From an uncultured Lachnospiraceae bacterium (GTDB lineage: Bacteria > Bacillota > Clostridia > Lachnospirales > Lachnospiraceae), in the NCBI GenBank assembly GCA_902767235.1, contig CACXGR010000033.1, positions 1-6,757 on the forward strand: a stretch of DNA of 6,757 nucleotides. Direction: 5' to 3'. Positions 1 through 5,202 of the stretch are shown piece after piece (positions within the stretch are counted from its first letter, which is position 1; the number at the start of each line of letters is the position of its first letter). Below the pieces are notes generated by a model, which saw nothing but the letters and a program-made list of their open reading frames with translations, was not told the origin of the DNA and did not search any database. Both the position numbers and the translations under genes were made by a program.

Positions 1-74
1 CCGTATTCATATGCGAGTTTCTCGCACTGATTGACTGCTTCAATGGACTTCTGTGTGAATTTTTGAATGTTCAT
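1..74 (-). CDS. clpB: ATP-dependent chaperone ClpB, N-terminal fragment (runs off the left edge)
   Basis: Only the first 24 codons are in the window. They read MNIQKFTQKSIEAVNQ followed by CEKLAYEY, which matches the characteristic opening of clostridial ClpB (the first helix of the Clp N domain). ClpB is a cytosolic hexameric AAA+ disaggregase that works with DnaK to recover aggregated proteins after heat stress; that role is family knowledge, since the ATPase domains lie outside the window. The start is well fixed: an AGGAGG Shine-Dalgarno (82-87) lies 7 bases upstream of the ATG. The gene has its own promoter (112-139) behind a terminator, so it is a unit separate from the tig-clpP-clpX-engB block although it belongs to the same functional theme. 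No CIRCE or CtsR-type operator is visible. Confidence is limited only by the short fragment. Confidence 0.82.
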   Translation of the reverse strand, partial: MNIQKFTQKSIEAVNQCEKLAYEY

Positions 75-103
75 AGTTAGTCCTCCTTGGTTTTGTATTT
101 GTT

Positions 104-119
104 CTATAACTACTATAAC
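104..119 (-). repeat. Short direct repeat overlapping the clpB -10 region
   Basis: On the minus strand GTTATAG occurs twice with a 9-base period (113-119 and 104-110), the first copy covering the -10 hexamer and the second lying at the expected transcription start. It could be an operator half-site pair or simply an AT-rich coincidence. It does not match the CIRCE inverted repeat or the CtsR heptad repeat. Confidence 0.3.
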
Positions 120-139
120 ACCAATTATTGCGATGTCAA
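112..139 (-). promoter_or_regulatory. Sigma-A-type promoter of clpB
   Basis: On the minus strand a perfect -35 TTGACA (134-139) is followed after 16 bases by TATAGT (112-117), five of six matches to the -10 consensus. Transcription would begin near position 105, leaving a leader of about 30 bases with AGGAGG before the clpB ATG at 74. The surrounding DNA is markedly AT-rich compared with the flanking genes, as expected for a promoter. Confidence 0.75.
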
Positions 140-175
140 GAAAAATTTTAAGATTCTTTGGGTGTTTTTGAACGC

Positions 176-232
176 AAAAGCTGCCGGACCAAAGAATGAT
201 CTCTCGCCGGATTCATTCCCTGGTTCGACAGC
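176..232 (-). terminator. Rho-independent terminator after the DUF308 gene
   Basis: On the minus strand two 20-base arms (213-232 and 180-199) pair around a 13-base loop (200-212). I count 16 Watson-Crick pairs, three G-U pairs and one A-C mismatch. The stem is followed directly by TTTT (176-179). The U run is short, so efficiency is uncertain, but length and position (36 bases after the DUF308 stop and just before the clpB promoter) fit an operon terminator. On the plus strand there is no T run after the stem, so it is directional. Confidence 0.68.
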
Positions 233-268
233 CGCATGCCGGTTCCCGATCCCGTTCCTATTGTGTGA

Positions 269-1064
269 TTAATGGTCAGAAGCTGTATCTTCGTCCGTGT
301 TCGGCTTCTCTCCCAGAGGCTCCGCTTCCGTTTCCGCCTTCACTTCCGCCGGTGCAGGCACTTCCGCTTCTGCTTTCACTTCTGCCGGTGCAGGCGCTTC
401 CGCTTCCGCCTTTACCTCCGCGGGTGCAGGCGCTTCCGGTTTTTCCTCCGCAGGCGCCGGCGTCACAGACGCTGCCGCCTCGGGTTTAGGCTCCGTCCTT
501 GCCGTTTCCTCGCTTACGATCACGGAATCCACCGGCTCCTTGGAAGTGTCTGCAGAGAGCCTTGAGACCACCCAGAGATCGGATATGCCGTCAAAGACGA
601 GAATTCCGCCTGCGATCCTTGTGATGACCGCCACGAGGTCGAACGCTTTGATGATCAGGAAGAGTCCGGCTCCGATCGTGATGATCGATATGATCAGGGA
701 GATCCACCATTTGGTATACTTCTGTCTGGACAGGGTGAAGGTCTCACCCAGATTGATGATGCCGCTCAGAAGGACCAGAATGCCCATGATGGTGGGAATG
801 AGCTTGACCAGCTCCTCCGGATGCAGGAAGATCACGACGCCGCAAATGATCATGATCACGCCCAGGACAAGGAGCGCCGTCTGTGCTGCTGATTCATGAT
901 CTTTGAGATAAAAAATGCCCGAAGCAACGCCCCCCCGCGGCCAGCAGGACACCAAGGCACTTTCCTATGATCATGAGACTGGATGCCGGCCAGATCAGAA
1001 GGATCAGTCCGATCAGTATCGCCCCTGCAGAAAAAAACATCCGATTGGTTTTAAATCTCTTCAT
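269..1064 (-). CDS. DUF308/HdeD-family six-helix membrane protein with a repeat-rich acidic tail; frameshifted
   Basis: The gene begins at ATG 1064, inside the end of engB, behind a G-rich ribosome site (GGGGGA, 7 bases away). The first 45 codons encode two membrane helices (about residues 10-25 and 29-53 of the restored protein). A run of seven G (930-936) then shifts the frame: read as written, the protein ends at TGA 894-896 after 56 residues. With one G fewer, the frame continues as LLAAGGVASGIFYL and on through four more helices (about 63-80, 87-104, 120-139, 142-166) to TAA at 269, giving 264 residues. The six-helix pattern with glycine-rich segments is that of DUF308, the family of the acid-resistance membrane protein HdeD; the biochemical function is not known. 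The last ~98 residues form a probably cytoplasmic Ala/Pro/Glu/Lys tail with 12-residue repeats, unusual for the family. Possible explanations for the shift are a sequencing error, phase variation, slippage or decay. An annotation starting at TTG 955 would lack the first two helices and begin with a non-membrane sequence. Confidence 0.72.
326..463 (-). repeat. 36-bp tandem repeat in the DUF308 tail coding region
   Basis: Three contiguous near-identical 36-bp units (326-433) each encode a 12-residue unit of the form (A/V)PAPAEVKAE(A/T)E, preceded by a shorter diverged unit TPAPAEEKPE up to about 463. On the plus strand the landmark GGTGCAGGC recurs at 351, 387 and 423, exactly 36 bases apart. 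Units differ mostly by silent or single-residue changes, which suggests recent expansion. Copy number may vary between strains. Confidence 0.85.
930..936 (-). other. Seven-G homopolymer at a frameshift site
   Basis: This run of seven C on the plus strand (seven G in the coding sense) is the point where the membrane-protein reading frame changes. Upstream, one frame encodes a plausible second transmembrane helix; downstream, the frame one base away encodes the remaining four helices. The distance from ATG 1064 to TAA 269 is 796 bases, one more than a multiple of three. A second seven-base run (T in the coding sense, 1031-1037) lies in the same gene but is in frame. Confidence 0.85.
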
Positions 1065-1683
1065 TTTCAATTCCCCCGCTGCGTTTTAAAAACGATTCCA
1101 ATATGTCGTAAATATCTTCTCTCCCCGCCTTGTTCAGTCCCGAAAAGGGGATCACCCGGAAGCTCACATCCCTGCCGGCTTCGCTCTTTTCCTTTATGGT
1201 CCTGCGGATCAGCGCCATCTGTTTGGCGACCTGGCTCCTCTTGAGCTTATCCGCTTTGGTGGCGATCACGCAAGGGGTAAATCCGGCCGACACGATCCAG
1301 TCAAACATCATGACGTCGTTGGCCGAAGGCTCGTGCCTCGCATCTACGAGCAGAAAGACGGTTTCGAGCATTTTGCTGCTGTGGAGATATTTTTCGATCA
1401 TCTTTCCCCACTGCTCTCTTACTTTCAGTCCCGCTGTCGCGTAGCCGTATCCCGGCAGATCCACCAGATAGAACTCGTCATTGATATTGTAATAGTTGAT
1501 GGTCTGCGTCTTGCCCGGCGTCGCGCTGGTCCTGGCATAGGATTTGCGGTTCATGAGCGCGTTGATCAGCGTGGACTTGCCGACATTGCTCTTGCCGGCA
1601 AAGGCGAATTCCGGCTTCGTATTTTCAGGGAGCCTGCTGGTTATGCCGCATACGGTTTCCAGATTCACTGTTTTGATGACCAT
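1051..1683 (-). CDS. engB: Ribosome biogenesis GTPase EngB/YsxC (YihA family)
   Basis: This 210-residue protein has the usual EngB length (about 195-215) and all the GTPase motifs in order: G1 GKSNVGKS (30-37), the G2 switch region around SATPGKTQT (53-61), G3 DLPGYGYA (75-82), G4 TKAD (142-145) and a G5-like SGL (181-183). EngB is an essential GTPase in many bacteria that acts late in assembly of the 50S ribosomal subunit; this is family knowledge. I chose the ATG at 1683 because MVIKTVNLETVCGITS is the usual clostridial N-terminus and AGGAG sits just upstream (spacing is short, 4 bases). A GTG at 1701, with AAGGA 6 bases or so upstream, would add six residues and cannot be fully excluded. 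The stop codon at 1051-1053 lies inside the start of the DUF308 gene (14-base overlap), so the two are probably translationally coupled. It is separated from clpX by 131 bases containing hairpins. Confidence 0.95.
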   Translation of the reverse strand: MVIKTVNLETVCGITSRLPENTKPEFAFAGKSNVGKSTLINALMNRKSYARTSATPGKTQTINYYNINDEFYLVDLPGYGYATAGLKVREQWGKMIEKYLHSSKMLETVFLLVDARHEPSANDVMMFDWIVSAGFTPCVIATKADKLKRSQVAKQMALIRRTIKEKSEAGRDVSFRVIPFSGLNKAGREDIYDILESFLKRSGGIENEEI

Positions 1684-1718
1684 AGATCTCCTTTCTTCCA
1701 CAAAAGTTCCTTATAAAG

Positions 1719-1753
1719 ATTTCGCTTCCGCAATGATCATGCAGAAGCGAAAT
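1719..1753 (-). other. Long intergenic hairpin between clpX and engB
   Basis: A 14-bp inverted repeat (1719-1732 with 1740-1753; one G-U pair in RNA) surrounds a 7-base loop. On the minus strand it is followed by CTTTAT, too weak a U run for a standard terminator, so attenuator, processing signal or partial terminator are all possible. The rest of this 131-base gap holds a small GC-rich stem just after the clpX stop (1785-1789 with 1797-1801) and a TATACT -10-like hexamer (1760-1765, minus strand) that lacks any recognisable -35. An independent engB promoter is therefore possible but not shown. Confidence 0.6.
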
Positions 1754-1814
1754 TCATATAGTATATTTCCCGAATGCCGGTCCTGCCGCAGCGGTCGCGG
1801 CGCGGTCCATGGTC

Positions 1815-3113
1815 TCAGTTGGCCTCCAGCAGATCGATCGTCTTGATCTGGGGCGTCTCTCGAATGATGAGCGGAGCTGCGCCATCCACTACAGAAGCCT
1901 TGGTGATCACACACTCCTTGATGGAATCATCGGAGGGGATCGTGAACATGACGTCCATCATGACTTTCTCCATGATGGAGCGCAGTCCTCTGGCGCCCGT
2001 CTTTCTCTCCACGGCAAGATCCGCGATCGCCTCCAGAGCGTCGTCCTCGAAGCTGAGCTTAACATTGTCGTAGGAGAAGAGCTTTTTGTATTGTTTGACC
2101 AGTGCATTTTTGGGTTCCTTCAGGATTCTGATCAGCGCTTCCCGGTCGAGCTCGTTGAGCGTCGTGACCACCGGCACGCGGCCGATGAATTCGGGGATCA
2201 GTCCGAATTTGACGAGATCCTGGGGAAGGACCTGTCTCAAGGTCTCGTCGAGTTTCTTGGAATCATGTCCCTCGACTGCCGCGTGGAAGCCCATGGACCT
2301 TCTGTCCATGCGCGCGTTGATGATCTTATCCAGGCCGTCGAAGGCGCCGCCCACGATGAAAAGGATATTGGTCGTGTTGATCTGGATCAGCTCCTGCTGG
2401 GGATGTTTTCTTCCGCCCTGGGGCGGCACGGATGCATTGGTCCCTTCGATGATCTTCAGGAGTGCCTGCTGAACGCCTTCGCCGGATACGTCTCTGGTGA
2501 TGGAGACATTCTCGCCCTTTTTCGATATTTTGTCGATCTCATCGATATAGATGATGCCGTATTCCGCGCGCTCGATATTGTAATCGGCTGCCTGAATGAG
2601 TTTGAGGAGAATGTTCTCCACATCCTCACCGACATAGCCCGCTTCCGTCAGCGTTGTGGCGTCAGCGATCGCAAAGGGGACATTGATGATCTTTGCCAGC
2701 GTCTGTGCCAGATAGGTCTTGCCGGATCCGGTGGGTCCCAGCATCAAGATATTGCTCTTCTGAAGCTCTACGCCGTCGTCTTCTTCGCTCTCAGGTCCGG
2801 CTGTCACTCTCTTATAGTGGTTGTAGACGGACACGGCCAGCGTCTTCTTGGCCTCGTCCTGTCCGATCACATATTCATCCAGGAAGTTCTTGATCTCCTG
2901 AGGCTTGAGGAGGTTGATCCCCCCTGCCGCTTCGTCCGCAGCGCCCAGGTCCATTCCTTCCATCGACTCATCAATAATATCCGCACAGATCGCAACACAC
3001 TCATCGCAGATGTAAATATTGTTGGGCCCAGCGATCAGCTTGGACACCTGGTTCTCCTTGCGTCCGCAGAAGGAGCACCTGCGGGGCGGCTGCATCTTTG
3101 TTTTATCTGCCAT
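1815..3113 (-). CDS. clpX: ATP-dependent Clp protease ATP-binding subunit ClpX
   Basis: This complete 432-residue ClpX has the typical family length. The N-terminal zinc-binding domain has four cysteines (C13, C16, C36, C39). The AAA+ module shows Walker A GPTGSGKT (126-133), pore-1 loop GYVG (159-162), Walker B with D191-E192, the RKH pore loop (235-237), the GLIPEFIGR arginine-finger segment (304-312) and sensor 2 GARGLRS (373-379). ClpX is a hexameric cytosolic unfoldase that recognises tagged substrates (including ssrA-tagged chains) and feeds them into ClpP. The ClpP-docking loop, normally (L/I/V)-G-(F/L), reads MGF here (274-276). The start ATG lies inside the end of clpP (11-base overlap), with AGGAGA 6 bases upstream within clpP, which indicates coupled translation and balanced output of the two subunits. 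The stop TGA is followed by a 131-base gap before engB. Confidence 0.98.
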   Translation of the reverse strand: MADKTKMQPPRRCSFCGRKENQVSKLIAGPNNIYICDECVAICADIIDESMEGMDLGAADEAAGGINLLKPQEIKNFLDEYVIGQDEAKKTLAVSVYNHYKRVTAGPESEEDDGVELQKSNILMLGPTGSGKTYLAQTLAKIINVPFAIADATTLTEAGYVGEDVENILLKLIQAADYNIERAEYGIIYIDEIDKISKKGENVSITRDVSGEGVQQALLKIIEGTNASVPPQGGRKHPQQELIQINTTNILFIVGGAFDGLDKIINARMDRRSMGFHAAVEGHDSKKLDETLRQVLPQDLVKFGLIPEFIGRVPVVTTLNELDREALIRILKEPKNALVKQYKKLFSYDNVKLSFEDDALEAIADLAVERKTGARGLRSIMEKVMMDVMFTIPSDDSIKECVITKASVVDGAAPLIIRETPQIKTIDLLEAN

Positions 3114-3708
3114 CAGTAATCTCCTTGCGGGTCGTATAGATCCGGTCGATCAGGCCGTATTCAAGCGCCTGTTCCGGTGTCATCCAGTTGTCGCGGTCCG
3201 TGTCCAGCACCACCTTCTCATAGGGCTGGCCGGTGTTCTGCGCGAGGATCCGGTTCATTCTCTCCTTGATCGCTGCCATATGCGCCGCCTGGATAGCGAT
3301 GTCGGATGCCTGCCCCTCCGTGCCTCCCAGAGGCTGATGGATCAGGATCTCGGAGTGGGGAAGGGAGTATCTCTTTCCCTTCGTTCCGCCTGCCAGAAGG
3401 AATGCGCCCATGCTCGCCGCCAGACCTACGCAGATCGTGGAAACGTCGCATTTGACGAACTGCATCGTATCGTAGATCGCCATGCCCGCAGAAATGGATC
3501 CGCCCGGGCTGTTAATGTAGAACTGAATATCCTTGTCCGGATCTTCTCCTTCCAGGAACAGCATCTGGGCGACGATCAGCTCTGCAGAAGCATCTGTCAC
3601 CTGATCGCCCAGAAAGATGATCCTTTCTTTCAGCAGTCTTGAAAAAATATCGTAAGAGCGCTCGCCTGTTCCGGTCTGTTCGATTACATAAGGAATATAA
3701 TTTGCCAT
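3103..3708 (-). CDS. clpP: ATP-dependent Clp protease proteolytic subunit ClpP
   Basis: This 201-residue protein is a standard ClpP serine protease. The catalytic triad is S99 (in GLAASMGA), H124 (in IHQPLGG) and D173 (in DTDRDNW); the oxyanion-region motif INSPGG (65-70) is present. Tetradecameric ClpP degrades unfolded chains delivered by ClpX and other Clp ATPases in the cytosol. The start is set at ATG 3708 because GGAG lies 7 bases upstream and the N-terminus MANYIPYVIEQTG matches Firmicute ClpP proteins; an ATG at 3714 sits directly on the ribosome site and longer starts up to 3819 would translate the hairpin leader. The gene overlaps clpX by 11 bases and is separated from tig by 111 bases with two hairpins. 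It probably belongs to the tig transcript, with possible additional control in that leader. Confidence 0.98.
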   Translation of the reverse strand: MANYIPYVIEQTGTGERSYDIFSRLLKERIIFLGDQVTDASAELIVAQMLFLEGEDPDKDIQFYINSPGGSISAGMAIYDTMQFVKCDVSTICVGLAASMGAFLLAGGTKGKRYSLPHSEILIHQPLGGTEGQASDIAIQAAHMAAIKERMNRILAQNTGQPYEKVVLDTDRDNWMTPEQALEYGLIDRIYTTRKEITDGR

Positions 3709-3732
3709 TTTCATTCTCCAGTTAACGATCAT

Positions 3733-3760
3733 CTCTGTACTGAAGGGATCAGATACAGAG
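3733..3760 (-). promoter_or_regulatory. Hairpin in the clpP leader, near the ribosome binding site
   Basis: On the minus strand two arms (3749-3760 with 3733-3743) form 11 Watson-Crick pairs with a single bulged U (3753) and a 5-base loop (3744-3748). It ends about 14 bases before the clpP GGAG. There is no U run after it, so it is not a classical terminator; it could influence mRNA stability or clpP translation. No promoter hexamers are convincing in this gap. Confidence 0.5.
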
Positions 3761-3782
3761 GAAACAGTTATTACGAAAGGTA

Positions 3783-3810
3783 TGGCGGAGCACATATCTG
3801 CACTCCGCCA
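3783..3810 (-). other. GC-rich hairpin just after tig
   Basis: An 11-bp stem (3800-3810 with 3783-3793; nine Watson-Crick and two G-U pairs in RNA) with a 6-base loop begins about 10 bases after the tig stop. It is followed by ATACCTTTCG, which is poor in U, so it would be at best a partial terminator. Its place between a chaperone gene and the protease genes suits an attenuator or an RNA processing or stability element that sets the tig:clpPX ratio; that role is inference. Confidence 0.55.
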
Positions 3811-3819
3811 CCCGATCAC

Positions 3820-5112
3820 TTACTTCTCTACAGCATTGTCCGCGACGAAAGAAAGTGCTTTCTGAACAGCGATATCTTCCATCATTCTGTCTTTTTCCCT
3901 GCCTTCGAAGATTCTCTTAACCGTCTCAAGGTCTGTGCCGTAAGCTTCGGCGAGTTTGCCCAGCTCCGTCTCGAAGTCCTCGTCGGTAGCGACGATATTC
4001 TCTTCCTTGACGATCTGCTCGAGAACAAGGCGGGTGCGGATCCGCTTGTCAGCCTGATCCTTGGAATCCTCTACCATCTTCTCCCTGCTGGTTCCCATGT
4101 ACTGGGTGTACTGGTCAAAGCTAAGGCCCTGGGACTGAAGTCTCTGCGCGAATTCATCCACGATCTGCTCCTGCTGTGTCTTGAGCATGGGCTCGGGGAT
4201 CTCGATCTCGGAATCAGCGACGATCGCGTCGATCACCTTGTTTTCCTTCTCGGTCTTAGCCTTGGACTCTTTCTCCTCAGCGATTTTCTTGCGGATATCT
4301 TCCTTATACTCATCCAGCGTGGAGAACTCAGAGACATCATCTGCGAACTCATCGTTGAGCTCGGGAAGGATCCTCTCTGTGATCTTGTGGACGGTGCACT
4401 TAAATACAGCAGGTTTGCCGGCCAGCTCTGCGGACTGATAGTCCTCAGGGAAAGTCACATTGACTTCCATTTCCTTGTCGATCTCCGCGCCGATCAGCTG
4501 CTCCTCAAATCCGGGGATAAAGGAATGGGAGCCGATGGTCAGGGGATAGTTCTCTCCCTTTCCGCCCTCGAAAGCAGTGCCGTCTACGAATCCTTCAAAA
4601 TCAAGGATCACTCTGTCGCCGTCTTTGACAGGTCTGTCTGTCACGTCGTTATTGACCGCGTTCTTTTCCTGCTCGGATCTGAGCTTGGCGTCAACATCCT
4701 CGTCCGTCACTTCGACGTTGATCTTTTCAATCTCTACGCCTTTGTACTTTCCAAGGCTTACCGGAGGCTTTACTGCTACCGTAGCTGTATAGATGAAGGG
4801 CTTTCCGGCCTCGACCTGTACTACCTCGATGTCGGGGTTGGAAGAGATCTCATTGGCGATCTCGCAGCTCTGCGCAAATTCGGGATATGTGCTGTTGATG
4901 GTATCGTTGACAGCGTCCTCAAGGAAAATGCCTGTGCCGTACATTTTCTCCAGGATCTTGCGGGGAGCCTTTCCTTTGCGGAAACCGGGCACGTTCATTC
5001 TGCCTTTCTGCCTCGTATATACCTTATCGATTGCTTTATCAAATTCCTTGGCATCCACCTCGATGGTAAGCTTTGCCATGCTGTTTTCAAGTTTTTCAAC
5101 GGTTACACTCAT
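3820..5112 (-). CDS. tig: Trigger factor (ribosome-associated chaperone, peptidyl-prolyl isomerase)
   Basis: The 430-residue protein has the three-domain trigger factor architecture and usual length. The N-terminal ribosome-binding domain (about 1-115) carries the signature GFRKGKAP (43-50) that contacts ribosomal protein L23. A FKBP-type prolyl isomerase domain follows (about 150-245), with DRVILDFEGFVDG (166-178), IPGFEEQLIGAE (199-210) and FPEDY (221-225). The C-terminal helical chaperone region (about 250-430) is rich in Glu and Lys. Trigger factor shields nascent chains at the ribosome exit tunnel. The start at ATG 5112 is chosen because AGGAGG (5122-5127) lies 9 bases upstream and MSVTVEKLENS is the usual N-terminus; the frame is open for 10 more codons upstream but those would overlap the ribosome site. 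An extended -10 promoter lies about 40 bases upstream. The gene heads the tig-clpP-clpX-engB block. Confidence 0.97.
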   Translation of the reverse strand: MSVTVEKLENSMAKLTIEVDAKEFDKAIDKVYTRQKGRMNVPGFRKGKAPRKILEKMYGTGIFLEDAVNDTINSTYPEFAQSCEIANEISSNPDIEVVQVEAGKPFIYTATVAVKPPVSLGKYKGVEIEKINVEVTDEDVDAKLRSEQEKNAVNNDVTDRPVKDGDRVILDFEGFVDGTAFEGGKGENYPLTIGSHSFIPGFEEQLIGAEIDKEMEVNVTFPEDYQSAELAGKPAVFKCTVHKITERILPELNDEFADDVSEFSTLDEYKEDIRKKIAEEKESKAKTEKENKVIDAIVADSEIEIPEPMLKTQQEQIVDEFAQRLQSQGLSFDQYTQYMGTSREKMVEDSKDQADKRIRTRLVLEQIVKEENIVATDEDFETELGKLAEAYGTDLETVKRIFEGREKDRMMEDIAVQKALSFVADNAVEK

Positions 5113-5151
5113 TGAAATGGTCCTCCTGTCTGATTTACACAATTACAGTGC

Positions 5152-5181
5152 ATTATAACACAGCCTCTTTTAAAAATCCAA
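5152..5181 (-). promoter_or_regulatory. Extended -10 promoter of tig
   Basis: On the minus strand a perfect TATAAT (5152-5157) is preceded by TGT, making an extended -10 element. The -35 region is weak (TTGGAT at 5176-5181, three of six matches, 18-base spacer), which is common for extended -10 promoters. Transcription would start near 5145, giving a leader of about 33 bases with AGGAGG. No CIRCE or CtsR-type operator is visible, suggesting housekeeping expression of the block. Confidence 0.7.
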
Positions 5182-5185
5182 CCCG

Positions 5186-5202
5186 AAAATCCGATTATTC
5201 GG
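5186..5202 (-). terminator. Weak terminator-like hairpin at the malQ stop codon
   Basis: On the minus strand CCGA (5199-5202) and TCGG (5191-5194) pair around ATAA, a 4-bp stem that includes the malQ stop codon, followed by ATTTT and, a little later, a five-T run (5172-5176). The stem is short, so some read-through from malQ into tig is likely. It is reported as a candidate only. Confidence 0.3.

Noticed and set aside
326..463. Regular 36-bp repeats resembling CRISPR repeat length
   Set aside because: The units are directly contiguous with no spacers and encode an in-frame 12-residue protein repeat, so this is a coding tandem repeat.
297..899. 200-codon plus-strand frame with Gly/Ala/Ser-rich repeats
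   Set aside because: It is the antisense reading of the repeat tail of the DUF308 gene; the repeats come from the 36-bp coding units on the minus strand and there is no ribosome site.
269..955. DUF308 gene starting at TTG 955
   Set aside because: The resulting N-terminus (MVSCWPRGG) is not membrane-like, has no ribosome site and loses two helices; the sequence upstream to ATG 1064 encodes those helices in the neighbouring frame.
1684..1701. GTG start for engB at 1701
   Set aside because: It would add MEERRS before the conserved MVIKTVNLE. It is possible, but the ATG at 1683 has a ribosome site and agrees with family N-termini.
1760..1765. TATACT as an engB promoter
   Set aside because: There is no recognisable -35 and no extended -10 TG, so it is mentioned only as a -10-like hexamer.
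1809..3119. 436-codon open frame on the plus strand
   Set aside because: It is an antisense shadow of clpX. The minus strand carries every ClpX motif, while the plus-strand product has no recognisable domain and a His/Asp/Leu-rich composition typical of antisense reading.
3709..3819. Upstream extension of clpP to 3819
   Set aside because: The added codons fall in the hairpin leader and resemble no ClpP; the GGAG site and conserved N-terminus place the start at 3708.
5113..5142. Ten-residue N-terminal extension of trigger factor
   Set aside because: It would be translated across the AGGAGG site and starts only a few bases from the predicted transcription start; MSVTVEKLE at 5112 is the usual N-terminus.
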